Assembly (NCBI RefSeq): GCF_001956295.1
Contig: NZ_MRTD01000028.1
Span: 1 to 64,000 of the forward strand
Origin: Paenibacillus sp. FSL A5-0031
GTDB taxonomy: Bacteria > Bacillota > Bacilli > Paenibacillales > Paenibacillaceae
DNA: 64,000 nt
Reading direction: 5' to 3'
Position 1 is the first letter of the stretch. Each line of letters opens with the position of its first letter. The notes under the pieces are model-generated. The model saw only the letters and a list, made by a program, of their open reading frames with translations. It was not told where the DNA came from and searched no databases. The position numbers and the translations under genes are program-made. Shown piece by piece: positions 25,361 to 34,128 of this stretch.

Positions 25361-25420
25361 GTGAGAAAACCCTGCACATGCCCCATGGCAAAGGGGCCGG
25401 GTGTGTCGGCAACCTCTCAC
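25361..25420 (-). promoter_or_regulatory. stem-loop in the rpsJ (S10 operon) leader
   Basis: On the minus strand GTGAGA (25415-25420) pairs with TCTCAC (25361-25366); inside, ACCC with GGGT and GCCCC with GGGGC extend a long interrupted hairpin of about 60 nt. It lies between the promoter and the ribosome binding site of rpsJ. No T-run follows, so it is not an intrinsic terminator. A role in autogenous control is inferred only from position. Confidence 0.55.
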
Positions 25421-25449
25421 ATCATCGCAACGTCAGACCAACAGTCAAT

Positions 25450-25478
25450 ATTATACCGAATCTAATAGGCAAATGCAA
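25450..25478 (-). promoter_or_regulatory. S10 operon promoter
   Basis: TTGCAT (25473-25478) and a perfect TATAAT (25450-25455) on the minus strand, 17-nt spacer. The likely start near 25443 gives a roughly 130-nt leader to rpsJ. Confidence 0.85.
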
Positions 25479-25559
25479 CATAAAGTTTCTTCTTTCTTTT
25501 TACCGTCATACAACTGCAGAAAGATTAACAATAATGTCTTGTAAGCCATCCCTACATTC

Positions 25560-25623
25560 GCCCATTATGTCCCTTATTACAAGTATTTAGAACACTATCA
25601 TTATAATAACGGACTTAATGGGC
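25560..25623. repeat. 64-bp inverted repeat upstream of the S10 promoter
   Basis: Arms GCCCATTATGTCC (25560-25572) and GGACTTAATGGGC (25611-25623) match at 12 of 13 positions, and TTATTA/TAATAA inside extend the symmetry. It lies between the ABC-operon terminator and the S10 promoter in a 550-bp gene-free stretch; no open frame of interest is seen there. Confidence 0.6.
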
Positions 25624-25692
25624 GCTATATGATTATATACATCATCCGGATGAAAATACACCACCAAATAACGCCAACCTTCACATTTACAT

Positions 25693-25728
25693 AAAAAACA
25701 CGCAGCGACCACATGTCGCTGCGTGCTT
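25693..25728 (-). terminator. terminator of the ABC importer operon
   Basis: Minus strand: GCACGCAGCGAC, loop ATGTG, GTCGCTGCGTG, then TTTTTT. Strong stem about 140 bp past the ATPase stop codon. Confidence 0.92.
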
Positions 25729-25866
25729 TCCTTCTATAATAACAGGGTTGAAGTGAAGTATCCGCAGGCTCTGATTCTACTTGTTTAGAAGGTGCAGGCA
25801 GCTATGACTTTTCTAACAGAGCTGCACACTCTCCATCCAACACTTCATATTCAGAGTTATAACGTG

Positions 25867-26661
25867 CTAACCAAGTACGATACGATCATCCGCAAGTTTC
25901 TTTCCGCTTATCAACTCAAACTCACCTAGCAGTTGTTGTACGGTAAGATCCTTTTTGCGTTCTTCTGGTACATCAAGTATAATCCGGCCTTTGTCCATCA
26001 TAATAAGTCGATTGCCTAGACGTATGGCCTGCTCCATATTATGAGTAACCATAAGTGTAGTCAAATTCATCTCGCGAACTAGGTTTTCCGTTAAAGTCGT
26101 AATGAGCTCCGCTCTTGAAGGATCAAGCGCTGCCGTATGTTCATCAAGCAATAAGATTTGCGGTCTTGTAAAGGTAGCCATCAATAGGCTTAACGCTTGG
26201 CGTTCTCCACCTGACAATAAACCCACCTTTGCCCCAAGTCGATTTTCGAGACCTATACCGAGGCGCTGCAGCTCTTTCTTAAAAATGGCACGTTTTGCGC
26301 GTGTTACGCCAAAGGAAAAACCACGTGACTTTCCACGAGCATAAGCTATCGCCAAGTTTTCTTCAATGGACATGCGTGGCGCTGTTCCTGCCATCGGATC
26401 CTGAAATACTCGGCCAATCCAGCGGCTGCGCTCATATTCCGATAGATGACTTATATTGTTGCCGTCAATTCGGACTTCGCCCGCATCCGGTTTCATCACG
26501 CCGGATATAATGTTCATTAATGTAGATTTGCCTGCTCCGTTACTACCGATAACCGTAATAAAATCGCCTGGCTTCATAATAAGATTGGCACCAACGAGCG
26601 CTGTCTTCTCATCAACGGTACCAGGATTAAACAGCTTGGACACTTTAGCGATCTCCAACAT
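25867..26661 (-). CDS. ABC transporter ATP-binding protein
   Basis: ATPase of 264 aa with Walker A GSNGAGKST (39-47), Q-loop FQDP, signature LSGGERQ, Walker B LLLDEHTAAL and switch histidine in VTHNM. It belongs with the membrane and lipoprotein genes just upstream; the set matches the COG1101/COG4120/COG2984 importers, some of which (TrpXYZ in streptococci) carry aromatic amino acids, but substrates are mostly unknown. The start overlaps the permease stop by one base. Inserted between tuf and the S10 operon, where B. subtilis has other genes. Confidence 0.9.
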   Translation of the reverse strand: MLEIAKVSKLFNPGTVDEKTALVGANLIMKPGDFITVIGSNGAGKSTLMNIISGVMKPDAGEVRIDGNNISHLSEYERSRWIGRVFQDPMAGTAPRMSIEENLAIAYARGKSRGFSFGVTRAKRAIFKKELQRLGIGLENRLGAKVGLLSGGERQALSLLMATFTRPQILLLDEHTAALDPSRAELITTLTENLVREMNLTTLMVTHNMEQAIRLGNRLIMMDKGRIILDVPEERKKDLTVQQLLGEFELISGKKLADDRIVLG

Positions 26662-27575
26662 TAGCGTCCACCTCCAGGCTGAATATTATCCAAGGATGCC
26701 AGCATTTCTGCCGTTCGTCTTTTAGCTACATTCTTTTGCTTCAATGTTCTTCTTATCGTAGGTATGATCAATGCAAAAATGATGATTACTGCTGTAATAA
26801 GCTTCATATCAGAAGCATCCAACCATTCAACACGCAGTGCAAACGCATAAATAATTCGGTAAATAATCGAACCAAGTATAACAGCCAACGTTGCTCTAAA
26901 GATTGTACGGGATCCGAATATCGCTTCACCAATAATAACGGATGCAAGACCAATAACGATCATACCAATACCCATGCTATTATCCGCATATTTATTGTAA
27001 TGTGCGACTAATGCACCTGAGGTCGCAACTAGTGAATTCGACAAAGCCACGCCAAAAATCGTCGTAACATCTGTATTTGCGCCAAAGCTGCGAATCATGC
27101 GAGAGTTATCCCCAGTTGCACGAAGACTCAATCCGAGATCCGTACGGAAAAATAGATCGAGAACCAACTTAACCACAACAACAAAAATGATCATAACAAC
27201 TAATGTGGATACATTACTAAATAGATTTTCCTGTCCCCTTAAGGAAACGTTTGGTTTTCCCAAAATTCTTAAATTGATTGAATACAGTGCTATCATCATA
27301 ATAATGCCTGACAATAGTCCGTTTATTTTCCCCTTTGTATGCAGTAAGCCAGTACATGTACCCGCTATAGCCCCGCCTGCAAATGCGCATAATACAGCAA
27401 TCCATGGAGCTGTTCCATTAACCGTCATAACCGTACCGATAGCTGCGCCTGTTGTAAAGCTGCCATCTACCGTCAAATCCGGAAAATCAAGAATTCGAAA
27501 CGTTATATATACTCCAAGTGCCATAAGCGCATACAATAATCCACTCTCTAAAGCTCCCTGCATTGATACGAGCAT
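26661..27575 (-). CDS. ABC transporter permease
   Basis: A 304-aa polytopic membrane protein of the branched-chain-type permease family (COG4120) with about eight or nine hydrophobic segments; DFPDLTVDGSFTTGAAIG near residues 27-44 and SLRATGDNSRMIRSFG are typical of these permeases. ATG at 27575 follows AAGGAGG by eight bases; the frame upstream of it is not used. It forms the membrane channel for the importer with the ATPase and lipoprotein encoded next to it; a stem-loop separates it from the lipoprotein gene. Confidence 0.9.
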   Translation of the reverse strand: MLVSMQGALESGLLYALMALGVYITFRILDFPDLTVDGSFTTGAAIGTVMTVNGTAPWIAVLCAFAGGAIAGTCTGLLHTKGKINGLLSGIIMMIALYSINLRILGKPNVSLRGQENLFSNVSTLVVMIIFVVVVKLVLDLFFRTDLGLSLRATGDNSRMIRSFGANTDVTTIFGVALSNSLVATSGALVAHYNKYADNSMGIGMIVIGLASVIIGEAIFGSRTIFRATLAVILGSIIYRIIYAFALRVEWLDASDMKLITAVIIIFALIIPTIRRTLKQKNVAKRRTAEMLASLDNIQPGGGR

Positions 27576-27598
27576 ATGACATACCTCCTTTTTCATAA

Positions 27599-27632
27599 CA
27601 AGGGGGTGAACGAGTAGCCCGGTCACCCCTTT
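27599..27632 (-). promoter_or_regulatory. stem-loop between binding-protein and permease genes
   Basis: Minus strand AAGGGGTGA and TCACCCCCTT flank a 14-nt loop, directly downstream of the binding-protein gene. No T-run follows. Such hairpins often protect the upstream binding-protein mRNA and reduce permease expression, which would suit an importer; inferred. Confidence 0.6.
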
Positions 27633-27673
27633 TGAACTTATGAGCCTGTTATTTTTAGCAAATGAATTTTAAT

Positions 27674-28717
27674 TTACTCGATAATGTTGTTAGCTTGATC
27701 TTTAACGAATGCTTTCATCTCGTCAGTAACGGTAATGCCTTGCTCAGCTGCTGCTTTCAAGTTGAAAATGAAGTCAAGTTTCTGTGGCACTGTAACATCC
27801 ATGTCTGCTGGTTTTTTACCATTTTTCAAAATCTCAACTGCCATTTGGCCAACTTCATAACCATGATCATAATATTTGAAGCCTACTGCCGCAAAAGCAC
27901 CTTTTTCTACCGTATCACGGTCAGCAGAGAAGAAAGGAATATCATTTTTATTAGCCACTTCAATAATAGCGTCAACGCCGCTTACAACCATATTATCCAA
28001 AGTGATGTAGATAGCTTCTACACGACCAACTAGTGATTCTGCTGCTTGTTTAACATCTGAAGAGTTCGCTACTGAAGCTTTAACGAGCTTAATGCCATGT
28101 TCAGCAAGTGCCTTTTCAGCAATGTCGCCCATTACAACCGCGTTTGGTTCTCCTTCATTAATAACAAGGCCCACATTTTTTACATTAGGAAATTGAGCAG
28201 CGATAAAATCCATCGTTTGTTTAATGGCATCTGGATTCGTATCAGAAGCACCAGTAACATTTCCTCCTGGAGCTTTCAATTGTGTAACGATTCCTGCATC
28301 AATCGGATCTGTAACTGCAGCGAATAATACAGGGATATCCTTGACTTCATCAGCCAAGCTTTGTGCAGTCGGAGTTGCAATTCCTAATGCAAGGTCACTT
28401 TTACTTGATTTAATCTTTTGTGCAATTGTAGCAATATTCGCTTGCTCACCTTGTGCATTATTGAAGTCGATTTTAAGATTTTTGCCTTCTTCAAATCCAC
28501 CATCCTTTAGTGCTGCAATAAAGCCTTCGCGCGTTGCATCCAATGATGGGTGCTCAACAATTTGTGAGATCGCGATCGTATACTGTTTCTCACTGTTGCC
28601 TGAACCCGATTTATTTCCTTCGTTCTCTGTGCCTGCTTTACCTGAGTTTGCACCACATGCTGCTGTTACTACCATAACTGAAGCTAATACTAAGCTAAGT
28701 AAAAATTTTCTGTTCAT
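27674..28717 (-). CDS. ABC transporter substrate-binding lipoprotein
   Basis: A 347-aa lipoprotein: lipobox VTAAC (Cys near residue 21), a Ser/Gly/Asn-rich linker, then a periplasmic-binding type 1 fold of the ABC_sub_bind family (YTIAISQIVEHPSLDATREG, then GIATPTAQSLA and LFAAVTDPIDAG). Such proteins capture the ligand and deliver it to the permease encoded next. ATG follows GAGAGGGG. No T-box leader is visible, unlike tryptophan-regulated relatives, so the ligand is not suggested by regulation. Confidence 0.9.
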   Translation of the reverse strand: MNRKFLLSLVLASVMVVTAACGANSGKAGTENEGNKSGSGNSEKQYTIAISQIVEHPSLDATREGFIAALKDGGFEEGKNLKIDFNNAQGEQANIATIAQKIKSSKSDLALGIATPTAQSLADEVKDIPVLFAAVTDPIDAGIVTQLKAPGGNVTGASDTNPDAIKQTMDFIAAQFPNVKNVGLVINEGEPNAVVMGDIAEKALAEHGIKLVKASVANSSDVKQAAESLVGRVEAIYITLDNMVVSGVDAIIEVANKNDIPFFSADRDTVEKGAFAAVGFKYYDHGYEVGQMAVEILKNGKKPADMDVTVPQKLDFIFNLKAAAEQGITVTDEMKAFVKDQANNIIE

Positions 28718-28875
28718 TCTTCAAACCCCTCTCATCATATCAATTCTCTTGTAATGAAGCCGTTTGCAAAAAAAAATGTACAGCAAAGCATTATCGCTTT
28801 CTATCATTAAAGCCTATGTCTGTGCGTAATGACTACAATTAATGAGTGAAGGACAAGCTCTACCTACTTTCCTTA

Positions 28876-28905
28876 ATATTAAATGGGCTTAAGGCATGCA
28901 GTCAA
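28876..28905 (-). promoter_or_regulatory. possible promoter of the ABC importer operon
   Basis: TTGACT (28900-28905) and TAATAT (28876-28881) on the minus strand, 18-nt spacer, about 160 bp before the lipoprotein start. The rest of the roughly 300-bp gap holds the tuf terminator and no recognised riboswitch. Confidence 0.4.
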
Positions 28906-28963
28906 TGAATAGTTATTTGTAAAATTAAGTAAGAAGCCCTATTGACCGTTTTACATAGAAAAA

Positions 28964-28993
28964 TAAAAAGCCCTCACCGAAGTGAGGGCTTTT
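28964..28993 (-). terminator. tuf terminator (end of the str operon)
   Basis: Minus strand AAAAGCCCTCAC, tetraloop TTCG, GTGAGGGCTTTTT. A perfect stem closed by a stable UUCG loop, about 30 bp past the tuf stop. Confidence 0.95.
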
Positions 28994-29022
28994 GTCATTC
29001 ATAGCGGCTAAGCCGCAATGAA

Positions 29023-30213
<1,191 letters not shown>

Positions 30214-30328
30214 TGAACTTGAGCCTCCTCAATTTAACATCATATTTTTTATGTGTGGCCGACATTTGGCTCGCAAGCAAACCAAAATGACGGCAAAAGC
30301 AATTTGTTGAGCGCTAATCCAAAAACGA

Positions 30329-32404
30329 TTACTCGCCTTTGTTTTTAGCAATAATTTCATCAGCGATTGATTTAGGAACTTCTTCATAGTGAGAAAGCTC
30401 CATGGAGAATACGCCGCGTCCTTGTGTACCGGAACGTAGTGTAGTGGAATAACCAAACATCTCGGAGAGAGGTACCTTGGAGCGGATAATTTGTGCACCT
30501 GCACGAGTATCCATACCTTCGATACGACCACGACGGGAGTTAAGCATACCCATAACATCGCCCATGTACTCTTCTGGAACAGTAACTTCAACTTTCATGA
30601 TTGGCTCAAGAAGAACTGGCTTACATTTTTCTTTGGCAGCTTTAAGCGCCATCGAACCTGCAATTTTAAACGCCATCTCCGAGGAGTCAACATCATGGTA
30701 AGATCCGTCAACAACAACAGCTTTAACATCAACGAGCGGGAAGCCGGCTACAACACCGTTCTTCATTGACTCTTCGATACCAGCTTGGATTGGAGCGATA
30801 AATTCACGAGGAATTGATCCACCAACTGTTTTGTTTTCGAATATGAAGCCTGTACCAGGCTCAAGTGGTGAAAACTCAACCCAACAATGACCGAATTGAC
30901 CTTTACCACCGGACTGACGAACGAACTTACCTTCAACCTTCGCAGCTTGACGGAACGTTTCACGGTAAGCAACTTGTGGTTTACCAACGTTTGTCTCAAC
31001 TTTGAATTCGCGGAACATACGGTCAACAAGGATCTCAAGGTGAAGCTCACCCATACCAGAGATAATTGTTTGGTTTGTTTCTTCATCCGTATGTGCACGG
31101 AAAGTAGGATCTTCTTCAGCAAGCTTGGAAATAGCGATACCTAGTTTGTCTTGGTCAGCTTTCGTTTTTGGTTCGATAGCAACCGAGATAACCGGCTCAG
31201 GGAAGTTCATCGATTCAAGAACGATGATGTGCTTCTCATCACAAAGTGTATCACCAGTAGTAGTATCTTTCAAACCTACAGCTGCAGCGATATCGCCGGA
31301 ATAAACTTCCGTGATCTCTTGACGGCTGTTTGCGTGCATTTGAAGAATACGTCCAATACGCTCACGTTTGCCTTTAGTTGAGTTAAGGACATACGAACCG
31401 GATTTTAGTACACCAGAATACACACGGAAGAAAGTAAGTCTACCAACATAAGGGTCAGTCATGATTTTGAATGCCAAAGCCGCGAAAGGCTCTGTGTCTG
31501 AAGATGGACGTTCTCCTTCTTCACCGTCTTCAAGAGTACCTTTGATAGCTGGTACATCAAGAGGTGAAGGTAGGTAATCCACAACAGCATCCAACATCGG
31601 TTGAACACCTTTGTTACGGTATGAGGAGCCAGCTACAACTGGGAAGATTTTAACTTCGCAAACACCTTTACGGAGTGCTGCTTTAATTTCTGGAATAGTG
31701 ATTTCTTCACCTTCCAAATATTTCATCGTTAATTCTTCATCCAATTCTGCTACTTTCTCAATCAATTCCGTACGTAGTGCATCTACTTGCTCTACATACT
31801 CAGCTGGAACTTCAACTTTTTCAGGGTCTTTACCAGTATCGTCTTTGTAGATATAAGCTACACGTTCAACGATATCGATAATACCTTTAAAGTCGCTTTC
31901 CGCGCCGATTGGAATTTGAATTGCTACGGCATTGGCACCAAGACGCTCACGCATGTCTTTGATTACGTTTAGGTAATCTGCACCAATGATATCCATCTTG
32001 TTTACGTAGGCAATCCGAGGTACGTTGTAACGGTCAGCCTGACGCCATACGGTTTCAGACTGTGGCTCAACGCCTTCTTTTGCACTGAAAACCCCAACGG
32101 CCCCGTCCAATACGCGTAGGGAACGTTCAACTTCAACAGTGAAGTCAACGTGTCCCGGGGTGTCGATAATATTAATGCGGTGTCCATGCCATTGAGCAGT
32201 TGTCGCGGCAGACGTAATTGTAATACCGCGCTCTTGTTCTTGTTCCATCCAGTCCATCGTAGCTGCACCTTCGTGCACCTCTCCGATTTTGTGAGTACGG
32301 CCCGTGAAGAACAAGATCCGTTCAGTAGTTGTGGTTTTACCGGCATCAATATGCGCCATAATCCCGATGTTACGCGTATTTTTCAAGGAGAACTCTCTTG
32401 ACAT
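30329..32404 (-). CDS. fusA: translation elongation factor G
   Basis: EF-G, 691 aa, the translocase. G1 AHIDAGKTTT, G3 DTPGHVDF and G4 NKMD are in domain I; the domain II-V length and the C-terminal FSMELSHYEEVP are normal. Preceded by rpsG (29 bp) and followed by tuf. No duplicate or truncated copy is seen here. Confidence 0.99.
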   Translation of the reverse strand: MSREFSLKNTRNIGIMAHIDAGKTTTTERILFFTGRTHKIGEVHEGAATMDWMEQEQERGITITSAATTAQWHGHRINIIDTPGHVDFTVEVERSLRVLDGAVGVFSAKEGVEPQSETVWRQADRYNVPRIAYVNKMDIIGADYLNVIKDMRERLGANAVAIQIPIGAESDFKGIIDIVERVAYIYKDDTGKDPEKVEVPAEYVEQVDALRTELIEKVAELDEELTMKYLEGEEITIPEIKAALRKGVCEVKIFPVVAGSSYRNKGVQPMLDAVVDYLPSPLDVPAIKGTLEDGEEGERPSSDTEPFAALAFKIMTDPYVGRLTFFRVYSGVLKSGSYVLNSTKGKRERIGRILQMHANSRQEITEVYSGDIAAAVGLKDTTTGDTLCDEKHIIVLESMNFPEPVISVAIEPKTKADQDKLGIAISKLAEEDPTFRAHTDEETNQTIISGMGELHLEILVDRMFREFKVETNVGKPQVAYRETFRQAAKVEGKFVRQSGGKGQFGHCWVEFSPLEPGTGFIFENKTVGGSIPREFIAPIQAGIEESMKNGVVAGFPLVDVKAVVVDGSYHDVDSSEMAFKIAGSMALKAAKEKCKPVLLEPIMKVEVTVPEEYMGDVMGMLNSRRGRIEGMDTRAGAQIIRSKVPLSEMFGYSTTLRSGTQGRGVFSMELSHYEEVPKSIADEIIAKNKGE

Positions 32405-32433
32405 AAAATTGTCTCCTCTCGAATGTAAAAATT

Positions 32434-32904
32434 CTACCAGCGGTAGTGAGCAAACGCTTTGTTCGCTTCAGCCATTTTGTGAGTATCTTCGCGCTTTTTA
32501 ACAGCTGCGCCAGTGTTATTGGAAGCATCTGTGATTTCAGCAGCTAAACGCTCTTCCATCGTTTTCTCACCGCGGTTACGTGAGTAGTTCACGAGCCAAC
32601 GGAGACCAAGTGCCGTACGGCGCTCTGGTTTAACTTCGATCGGCACTTGATAGTTTGCACCGCCGACACGGCGTGCTTTAACCTCAAGTACAGGCATAAT
32701 ATTTTTCAAAGCAGCTTCGAACACTTCCATCGGATCTTTACCCGTGCGTTCTTGAATCAGTTTGAAAGCATCATACAATAGTGTTTGTGCAACGCCTCTT
32801 TTACCGTCAAGCATAATGCGGTTGATTAGGCGCGTTACCAGTTTGCTATTATATAGCGGATCTGGAAGCACATCGCGTTTCGTTACAGGACCTTTGCGTG
32901 GCAT
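32434..32904 (-). CDS. rpsG: 30S ribosomal protein S7
   Basis: Full-length S7 (156 aa), which nucleates assembly of the 30S head. MPRKGPVTKRDVLPDPLYNS opens the protein and ends AEANKAFAHYRW. ATG at 32904 follows AAAGGGGGACTTTCTC; the open frame upstream is not used. Between rpsL and fusA. Confidence 0.98.
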   Translation of the reverse strand: MPRKGPVTKRDVLPDPLYNSKLVTRLINRIMLDGKRGVAQTLLYDAFKLIQERTGKDPMEVFEAALKNIMPVLEVKARRVGGANYQVPIEVKPERRTALGLRWLVNYSRNRGEKTMEERLAAEITDASNNTGAAVKKREDTHKMAEANKAFAHYRW

Positions 32905-32970
32905 GAGAAAGTCCCCCTTTCTTCTAATAGTTGCTATTTCTAGCATTTCAATAACCTGTTAAGGTTATGA

Positions 32971-33393
32971 TTATGATTTTTTAACTTTCGGACGTTTCGT
33001 ACCGTATTTCGAACGAGCTTGCATACGGTTGTTTACACCTGCAGTATCAAGTGCACCGCGAACGATGTGATAACGTACTCCTGCTAAGTCTTTTACTTTA
33101 CCACCACGGATCAAAACAACGCTGTGCTCTTGCAAGTTGTGTCCGATACCTGGAATGTAAGCCGTAACTTCTAAGCGGTTCGTTAAACGAACACGAGCAT
33201 ATTTACGAAGTGCGGAGTTCGGTTTCCTTGGAGTCATTGTACCTACACGAGTGCACACACCGCGTTTTTGAGGAGCGCTGATGTTTGTAGCTTCACGTTT
33301 CAATGCATTGAAACCTTTTTGCAATGCCGGCGATTTCGATTTAACGACTTTCGCTTGGCGTCCTTTACGGACTAGCTGGTTAATAGTTGGCAT
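32971..33393 (-). CDS. rpsL: 30S ribosomal protein S12
   Basis: Full-length S12 (140 aa) of the decoding centre. MPTINQLVRKGRQAK starts it; the decoding loop reads TMTPRKPNSALRK, with Arg56 where B. subtilis and E. coli have the lysine whose change gives streptomycin resistance, and GGKVKDLAGVRYH has Ala104 in place of the usual proline, another hot spot. Both codons are clear (AGG and GCA). Preceded by a 258-nt structured leader and GAAGGGGGTGGCAAC before the ATG. Confidence 0.98.
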   Translation of the reverse strand: MPTINQLVRKGRQAKVVKSKSPALQKGFNALKREATNISAPQKRGVCTRVGTMTPRKPNSALRKYARVRLTNRLEVTAYIPGIGHNLQEHSVVLIRGGKVKDLAGVRYHIVRGALDTAGVNNRMQARSKYGTKRPKVKKS

Positions 33394-33432
33394 GTTGCCA
33401 CCCCCTTCCCTATATTCATGTCTTTTGAAAAT

Positions 33433-33528
33433 ATAAGCATTTATAAAGAAGTTGTTTATAAATCAACTTATATTCTTTTTCGCGTAAGCGGGCTCTTCCC
33501 ACCAAAAGTCGTCAATAGCCGTTTACGC
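33433..33528 (-). repeat. two-stem intergenic element A (rpsL leader)
   Basis: On the minus strand SL1 pairs GCGTAA-A-CGG with GCCCGCTTACGC, and SL2 pairs AATATAAG and TTTATAAA with TTTATAAA and CTTATATT. It aligns over its full length with element B (54.6 kb) and shares TATAAG and AGCCGTTTAC motifs with element C (10.0 kb). It fills the part of the rpsL 5' leader nearest to the start codon. Confidence 0.65.
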
Positions 33529-33648
33529 ATGTATGGTAGACATTTTACCTAAAATTAAGCCCACAGATCCAGGCGGATCATAAAAGAACAAACAAAAGTT
33601 CTCGCCAGCTAATCATCGCTAAATAATCAACTAACAAAAACGGCTATT
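33514..33648 (-). promoter_or_regulatory. long-range inverted repeat in the rpsL leader
   Basis: Eleven-base arms: AATAGCCGTTT read at 33638-33648 (minus strand) and AAACGGCTATT at 33514-33524. The second arm is also the 5' strand of SL1 in element A, so the two pairings exclude each other. This is the arrangement of a switchable leader; whether it responds to anything is unknown. Confidence 0.5.
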
Positions 33649-33651
33649 GCG

Positions 33652-33906
33652 TTATTCTTCTTCGGTTACGAGTGCTGCCATCGCGGCCCCGACATCGATG
33701 CCGCAGGTTTCCCCAAGCTCTACCATCGTGTCGATCCATTTCATTGGAACTCCCGTCCGCTCACATAGATGAACAATCTTATCTTTCATCTGCGGATCTG
33801 CATCTCGTGCGACATAGACTTTAATGGCTCTTTGTTGCTCGAGCATCTTCGTCGTTTGCTTCGCGCCGACTTTGAATTGCATGATAATCACCTTCAATTC
33901 TTCCAT
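33652..33906 (-). CDS. rplGB: L7Ae-family RNA-binding protein (YbxF-like)
   Basis: An 84-aa L7Ae/L30e-fold protein, related to B. subtilis YbxF, which binds kink-turn RNA. Conserved features are VGAKQTTKMLEQ (helix 1), VARDADPQMKDKIVHLC and TCGIDVGAAMAAL (ligand-binding loop). The longer start at 33906 keeps the N-terminal helix of the family but has no clear ribosome binding site; ATG at 33882 has AAGGTGATT upstream and would give 76 aa. Between rpoC and rpsL as in B. subtilis; its promoter probably drives the str operon. Confidence 0.85.
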   Translation of the reverse strand: MEELKVIIMQFKVGAKQTTKMLEQQRAIKVYVARDADPQMKDKIVHLCERTGVPMKWIDTMVELGETCGIDVGAAMAALVTEEE

Positions 33907-33937
33907 TCAGCGAACACACAATTAGGCACACTTCGAT

Positions 33938-33967
33938 ATAGTATCACCTACTATGTGCTTGTGTCAA
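33938..33967 (-). promoter_or_regulatory. promoter for the L7Ae-rpsL-rpsG-fusA-tuf unit
   Basis: Perfect TTGACA (33962-33967) and TACTAT (33938-33943) on the minus strand with 18-nt spacer, just downstream of the rpoC terminator and about 35 bp before the L7Ae-like gene. Confidence 0.8.
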
Positions 33968-34027
33968 GAACCTTCTAGGATAATCACTTGTAAACTTTTT
34001 GTAAATGAATTTCATACTGTAAACATA

Positions 34028-34079
34028 TAAAAGAGCGGTCATCTTCCGCTTCCAAGGAAACGGAAGATGTGACGCTCCT
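34028..34079 (-). terminator. rpoC terminator
   Basis: Minus strand GAGCGTCACATCTTCCG and CGGAAGATGACCGCTC flank TTTCCTTGGAAG, followed by TTTTATAT. A small internal mismatch (TCA opposite AC). Confidence 0.8.
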
Positions 34080-34128
34080 TCGATATTAGTTAGTATCCGG
34101 TTTTAAGAACATAATCTGTTCAAGCCGA

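Noticed and set aside
25790..25866. Open frame after the ABC ATPase gene reading ...NSEYEVLDGECAALLEKS
   Set aside because: It looks protein-like but has no start codon or ribosome binding site and is limited by a stop just upstream; too short to call a gene remnant.
28718..28960. T-box or other riboswitch in front of the ABC importer
   Set aside because: No GGNACCGCG-like sequence or terminator/antiterminator pair is present before the lipoprotein gene.
30229..30591. Minus-strand open frame overlapping the 3' end of fusA
   Set aside because: Alternative frame of fusA; no homology and no binding site.
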